Of a DNA stretch of 64,000 nucleotides, positions 59,095 through 64,000 are shown in pieces (the first letter of the stretch is position 1; every line of letters starts with the position of its first letter). Location of the stretch: positions 3,898,240 through 3,962,239 of the forward strand of contig JAQOTA010000052.1 in the NCBI GenBank assembly GCA_029532415.1. Direction: 5' to 3'. The notes under the pieces were generated by a model. The model saw nothing but the letters and a program-made list of their open reading frames with translations, did no database searches and was not told the origin of the DNA. The DNA comes from Marasmius tenuissimus. Its lineage: Eukaryota > Basidiomycota > Agaricomycetes > Agaricales > Marasmiaceae. The translations under genes and the position numbers were made by a program.

Positions 59095-60083
59095 CACAAG
59101 TAATACGGCAACAGACCTCTCCTTGAAGTATATTCAGGAGGTTGTTCGACTGCATGGCCTACCCGAGTCAATTGATTCTGATAGGGACCCCAAATTCACT
59201 TCGATTTGGTGGAAGGAGATCTATCGTTTGCTCGAAGCAAAGCTCCTGATGTCAACCTCTTTCCATCCGCAAACTGACGGTGCCACCAAAAGGGCTAACC
59301 GTTCCGTTGCTCAAATATTTAGAGCATCCCTTTGCGCTGATCAGCATGATTGGCTGACAAAAATCCCCATTGTGGAGTTTGCTATGAACTCGAGCATCAG
59401 CGACTCAACGGGATTTGCACCTTTCGAGTTGCATTATGGTTACGTACCATCGATGTAATAAAAAACAACTCCTTTCGGGTATTCGGGCATACGGTATACA
59501 GGCTATGCAGAGCTTATTCGATGCACACGATGCTATTATTGAGGCCAGAGTCTTTCAGACTCATCAGTCAAACAAGAGACGAAGTGTGGAGCCCAAACTG
59601 AAAGAAGGGGACAAGGTCCATCTCTCAATGAAGAACTTGCGTCTGCCGAAGAGACAGGCGTCAAAACTACTGCCGAAATTTGTGGGTCCATATGAGATCA
59701 GCAATGCTGACCCCAAATCTTCGACTTACAAACTTGATCTGCCTGAGGAACTCCGGAAAAAGCGTTTACACAACCAGTTCCACATCCGCCTCTTGAAGCC
59801 ATATCACAAAAATGACGACTTACTGTTTCCAAGGCGTACGAAAGTTGAGCCATATGATTTTGGAGCCCCGAATAATGCCGAGGAGTTTGTTGAGCCCATA
59901 CAAGGGCACTACTGGGACAGAAACAAAGTTTATTTTGAGGCCTGGTGGTCTCTGGGTGATATTACACACGAGCCCTGGAGCACTGTGAGCCGCCTGAAGG
60001 CTATTGACGAGTACTTTGCGTTGCACGGGGTGAATAGATGGCAGGACCTCCCGAAGGGCAATTTCAAATTGCCACGGACATGA
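59095..60083 (+). mobile_element. Ty3-type integrase plus chromodomain fragment, defective
   Basis: Integrase core: HGLPESIDSDRDPKFTSIWW, then LLMSTSFHPQTDGATKRANR. The position that is normally the catalytic Glu (QTERxNR) is Lys. The frame breaks after HYGYVPSM (59458) and continues in another frame: VHLSMKNLRLPKRQASKLLP, KFVGPYEI, LHNQFHIRLLKPY, then a chromodomain-like HYWDRNKVYFEAWWSLGDIT then HEPWSTVSRLKAI. This is the usual end of a chromovirus-type Ty3 pol. A purine tract AAGGGGGAGGG (60201-60211) follows the stop, as expected before a 3' LTR. Upstream reverse transcriptase is absent. Dead by at least two lesions. Confidence 0.83.
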
Positions 60084-62249
60084 CGCAGGAGTGTACCTGG
60101 CGGTGTTTCGAACTCGATGGAATGCTGTGGAATGGAAGACCGCTATTTCAAATTGAGAGAAGCCCGGTGAGCCTTCCACCACGTATAAATAAGCCATGCC
60201 AAGGGGGAGGGACTAATAAAATTTATGACATGTACTCGAATTTTTTTCCAAGGTGGGTTGAGGGGGGACTACCTACCTATGTAATTTTCTATATATGGAA
60301 GGAGTTTAGGGTACCTGTTCGGACATCTCTGGGAGTGGGAAAAATCTTTGACTGACCCAGCCGTTCCCAGTGTCTCAAGCAGTGGATGCAAACTGAAAGG
60401 CTGCCAATCACATTGTGGGAGTCAAACCGAGCCCATGGTTGGCCCAAGCAACACCCAAGGCGGGGAATACTTAACACTCGCTTGAACAACACCCCTACAG
60501 GCTGAGTGGCCAGGTAGAAACAGTACCAGAAGGTCAGATTTGGGAGGATTCTTGGTGAAGTCAAGAAAAATTCAGTGATAGCATTGTTTCAGCTCACTCT
60601 TGAACCACTCTGAGGCCCCATATGTTGAGAAAACTTTTGGCCAAATTTTTTTAAGGACCCCCGAGGGGGGACTAACTACCCACCCAGATGTCTGGGATCC
60701 ACGGACAGAAATCTGCGAAAATCCCATGAGCATGATGAAAAAATAAAAGGAGAGAAATTGGGATTTCAACAGATGCTGCTAATAGGTCACAGGTCCCAAC
60801 AGGTGCAGGGATTATTAATCTGATTATGTATAGTAACCTTTCCAGTGTGTGTCTGGTGTGTTTCCTTCTTGCTATCTAGTCTCAATCCCAGACTAGCGTT
60901 AAAGTCATCCATATGCCAAAGAAGGTTATTAATAGACCAGACCATGGGACCATAGGCAGCTACCTTTAGTAACGCTGGTGCCTGGTACAAAGATCTACTA
61001 ATAACATAGAAACGAGTTCAGGGCATACAGGATTTGGGATGTCCCGGTACATACTGAGAATGGCCATGCGATAATCTATAAGATGTATCATAAAAATCCC
61101 AGTTGTTCGGCACAACGGCCTACGCCATCATACAGACTAGTTTAGAAGCATAGTTGTATGACAGCTCAAAAGGTGGCACTCCAGCCAAAGCTGTACAGCC
61201 GTGGATCACCCCCAACAGTTAGATTTCTTCAGCATTGTGCCATGGCAATTTATGGCCAGAGCATCAACCTGGGTTATTCAAGACCAAGACAGGTCCAACA
61301 AGTCGGAAGCAGGTCTGGTCCTGAGAGAAAATGAAGACCAAATCAGTATGTACAGTCGTGCGTGCAACATGCATGTACAGGGACATTAAGTGGAACCAGA
61401 AAAAGTGGACTGCAACGCTATTGGGTGCAAAGCTGAACCTTGTTATAAACCATAGAGATAAGGTGTGGACTAACTACAGAGTCCATCTGAGTAAGTACAG
61501 GATCTTTCATACGAGTGCAAGTGTCATAGTGAAAGAGTCTATAAATAATAGATGCGTAAACAGCACGTCAATAAAGTGTATCACATGATAACCACATGTT
61601 CAATAGGAATCTCACCCGAGGAAGTTGCTGAGTACCTCCCTTTCGTGTTACGGTACTGCGAGGATATGGCCAACTCGCCTCATTATCCCGCTCAGACACA
61701 CCTCAAATATGCCCGCATCTTTATCCATGCTCAGCATTGACTCCTATTCATTCCATTCCCCAACCCTCCTCGTAACACCTATCGAGCTCCTAGTCACTGG
61801 AAGCTCGGTCACATTGTCGAGTATCGTTGTTGACAGGCCGTCCTTTGCCATTGGAAGGACACTCATGACCCACGACTGCCTAGCACGAACTACGAGTTGC
61901 CCAAGATCCTATATGAGGCTCATAGCCTTCCTCAATCCACGGTTTCCGGCATCAAATCAATGCAGCTCGATTCCGAGAATCAGGCCGGTCAGTCCACTCA
62001 AGGGTCTGCCCCATACACCTGGATTAGTGCTCCATGTATTTGGAAGGTGGGATTATGACTGGTTGCCGATAGCCGTGCAGGGTTAGACATCAGGTCAGGA
62101 GTGGGCCCCCGTTCGTTTTGGGGTACAATTCTTGAGTTCATTCATACTTACTTCGCTTCCATGCTTCTTTACGTGCCTCTACATTTTATGTCTATGATTC
62201 TATTCTTTACTTCTTGTTTCTCGCGTACGCTCGTTCTGGCCAGGGAGGA
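60084..62249 (+). other. Retroelement-derived or decayed sequence, no intact gene
   Basis: Nothing here translates into a recognisable domain. A purine tract AGGGAGGA directly before the LTR at 62250 indicates that the last part is the internal 3' end of a retrotransposon. A short LTR-like block lies at 61541-61589. Confidence 0.45.
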
Positions 62250-62433
62250 TGTAACGGCAATCTCTGTAGATAGATCATTTCCCACGAGTCGTATATAAAA
62301 GGCCACTTATTTGTAATTTCTTTCGTTATCTCTTACTCTCACCAGCCCTACGTTGTCTAGTACATAGCAGTGGAATTAAAAGCCCTGTCTTGGTATTATA
62401 GGCCTTGGGCCATGGAGAGACTGAGACCTTACA
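62250..62433 (+). mobile_element. LTR, 184 bp, plus orientation
   Basis: Runs TGTAACGGCAATCTC ... CTGAGACCTTACA with TATATAAAAGGCC inside. Same family as 33846-34030 (opposite strand). Preceded by the polypurine tract AGGGAGGA, so it is probably a 3' LTR. No 5-bp duplication with the right flank (GAGGA against ACCCT). Confidence 0.85.
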
Positions 62434-63863
62434 ACCCTGATTGAGAACGTCGCTGTAGAATGCACGAATGTGGAAGAGGATGGTCCGAATGGCCTGAAAT
62501 ATTGTTATGAGAACCGGAGCATGGATCCATGTTGGCTGTGGTCAAACCGCATCGTGCGAGGAAACACGTTAATGAAACAAAGTTGGTAAGGTCAGCTTCA
62601 CCAGCCCAAGAAAAGGTAGGCTGCAGAGCAATAACAATGTGATGCTGGTTCACAAGCTGAGCATAGAGCCCGGCCTGCGAGGTGAGATGAATGTAGCTAC
62701 ACCAAAAGGCACTGGACTATTCCCGTGAGTTCTCAGTGTAAAAGGGAGATAGCTCAATGAGTACCTGAGGATTTTGGCCCGATCCAACAGGCTAGTCAGG
62801 ATGAAAGCGTAGCAAATACGGTGTACCTCCATGTAGTTATGGCTGGTAGTCGCTGCCAGGACAAGGGCATTTAAGGACTTTGGGGTGTCTAGAATGGTTG
62901 TCCTCTCCAGGCCAAAGTGCACAAAAATAAAAATGGCCCGTCAATCAAGTGTTGCCTACTCCTTTAATAAAGTAGGACTTACCCCTTTTTTAAGGAGATG
63001 CTACATGCCCTGAGATCCCCCGTTGATATGGGTGGTTAACGGGGCAGGATAGGGAGAGGTGTGGCCAAACATTATGGTCAGGTATGTCTTCCCACGGTCC
63101 CCACCACCCAAACGGCAGCCTGAAAGGGGAGGCATCAAGATCTAAGGATGACTCAGTATCTAGAAACAGCCAATAGCTCCAATGGGTCGTATGGCACACA
63201 AAAATAAGCGTAGAACGGACATAACAATAGTTATGTCTGGTTTGCAGTGAGTTCAGCTTTGGTTCCAAACATAACCAAACATACTCACACAGGCAATTGC
63301 TGTTTATTGATTAAGCATACATCGTGTGTAACCTAACCACCACCATCATCAACTTTCCCCCTTCCTCTTCAACGGGGCATGCTAAATTCATGTACCATGT
63401 CATGTACAATTCACGTTCATGATGGGCACAGCCACCATCAATCACGTCATTCTAAGCACTACTTGCTCTTCGTGGAGATGATGGAGTCTGGACCCGTACA
63501 CTGCAGGTGCTCAAGAATGACGATGTGCAGGGGATCAGCAAGCACGTGTTATGTAGCGGAGAGAAGGCCAATATTTGTAGGGCACAAATTAGCTGGGATC
63601 AGTACAGACAATACCAACGATCTACTTGAGAATGGGAACGTCCCTACCATTCCAGTTAACCCAACTCTATCTCATGGGCAGACTCCACAGAGTCTCTTGT
63701 GGATCTGGTTCACGCACAAAACAGCGGTTGGGGGTACCAGCACAGACCCGTCAACCAACAGTGTCGATTTCGAGGAGATTCAAGAAAGGGAGGTCACAAT
63801 CTTTTATGATCCTTGAATCACTCTGACGTCTTCTTCTTTCCCCCAGGTCTTCGCTCTGAATGG
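62434..63863. other. Telomere-adjacent unique sequence, no gene recognised
   Basis: Frames up to 145 codons (63379-63816) have no motif, no splice logic and low-complexity codon use. I see no reason to call a gene. Confidence 0.45.
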
Positions 63864-64000
63864 TTAGGGGTTAGGGGTTAGGGGTTAGGGGTTAGGGGTT
63901 AGGGGTTAGGGGTTAGGGGTTAGGGGTTAGGGTTAGGGGTTAGGGGTTAGGGGTTAGGGGTTAGGGGTTAGGGGTAGGGGTTAGGGGTTAGGGGTTAGGG
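63864..64000 (+). repeat. Telomere repeat, TTAGGGG unit
   Basis: About 20 tandem heptamers TTAGGGG, G-rich strand running 5' to 3' off the right edge, so this is a right chromosome end. Two irregular units are present (one TTAGGG and one TAGGGG). Confidence 0.97.

Noticed and set aside
63379..63816. 145-codon plus-strand frame next to the telomere
   Set aside because: No motif, no homologous copy in the window, and no recognisable promoter or splice context.

Overview
This is a chromosome end from a filamentous basidiomycete, most likely a mushroom-forming Agaricomycete. The evidence is 137 nt of G-rich telomere repeat (TTAGGGG unit) closing the right edge, genes with many introns of about 45-70 nt, Ty3-type retrotransposon relics, and telomere-linked RecQ-type helicase genes of the kind basidiomycetes keep near chromosome ends. 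There is no bacterial signature.

Layout. 0.5-7.3 kb: a multi-exon SNF2-family helicase gene (+). 7.6-8.1 kb: a fragment of a dynamin-family gene (-). 9.2-15.1 kb: telomere-linked-helicase-like gene TLH-1 (-), with zinc-finger-like motifs, a tyrosine-recombinase-like segment and a RecQ-type helicase. 15.4-16.4 kb: a broken C2H2 gene. 16.4-25.6 kb: 9 kb of non-coding, self-similar satellite with nested direct and inverted copies. 26-28 kb: a MYND-finger gene (-). 28.4-31.2 kb: an internally deleted copy of the second helicase gene. 31.2-34.0 kb: colliding Ty3 retroelement fragments and an LTR. 35.6-37.2 kb: a tRNA-like sequence and decayed copies of two linked unknown genes (B', A'). 37.2-41 kb: mostly empty, with one clean 187-bp inverted-repeat element. 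41-56 kb: a same-strand cassette of TLH-2, gene A and gene B. 56-58.5 kb: subtelomeric repeats and a second tRNA-like sequence. 59-62.4 kb: Ty3 integrase/chromodomain relic and an LTR. 63.86 kb to the end: telomere.

The most interesting structure is the 41-56 kb cassette. Three genes lie on one strand: TLH-2 (11 exons, 1718 aa reconstructed), A (22 exons, 1541 aa) and B (3 exons, 233 aa). They share a promoter-proximal box containing CTCTTACCACCACCATC. The region is saturated with a hairpin of about 31-35 nt (arms TTGGTTTAA / TTAAACCAA). About 55 copies occur in the window, all between 28.4-30.3 kb and 40.9-58.6 kb. Most introns of TLH-2 (8 of 10) and A (14 of 21) contain exactly one hairpin, and 8 of A's 21 introns use GC donors. 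A second, diverged A'-B' pair keeps gene order and strand but has no hairpins. Both TLH genes carry a tyrosine-recombinase-like R...K...RxxR...GH...Y pattern ahead of the helicase. I infer a mobile or formerly mobile subtelomeric element: a recombinase-helicase fusion plus two accessory genes, colonised by an introner-like hairpin family.

Exon models for TLH-2, A, B and the MYND gene were built by hand and keep frame to the stop. Those for the SNF2 gene and the 5' end of TLH-1 are partial.
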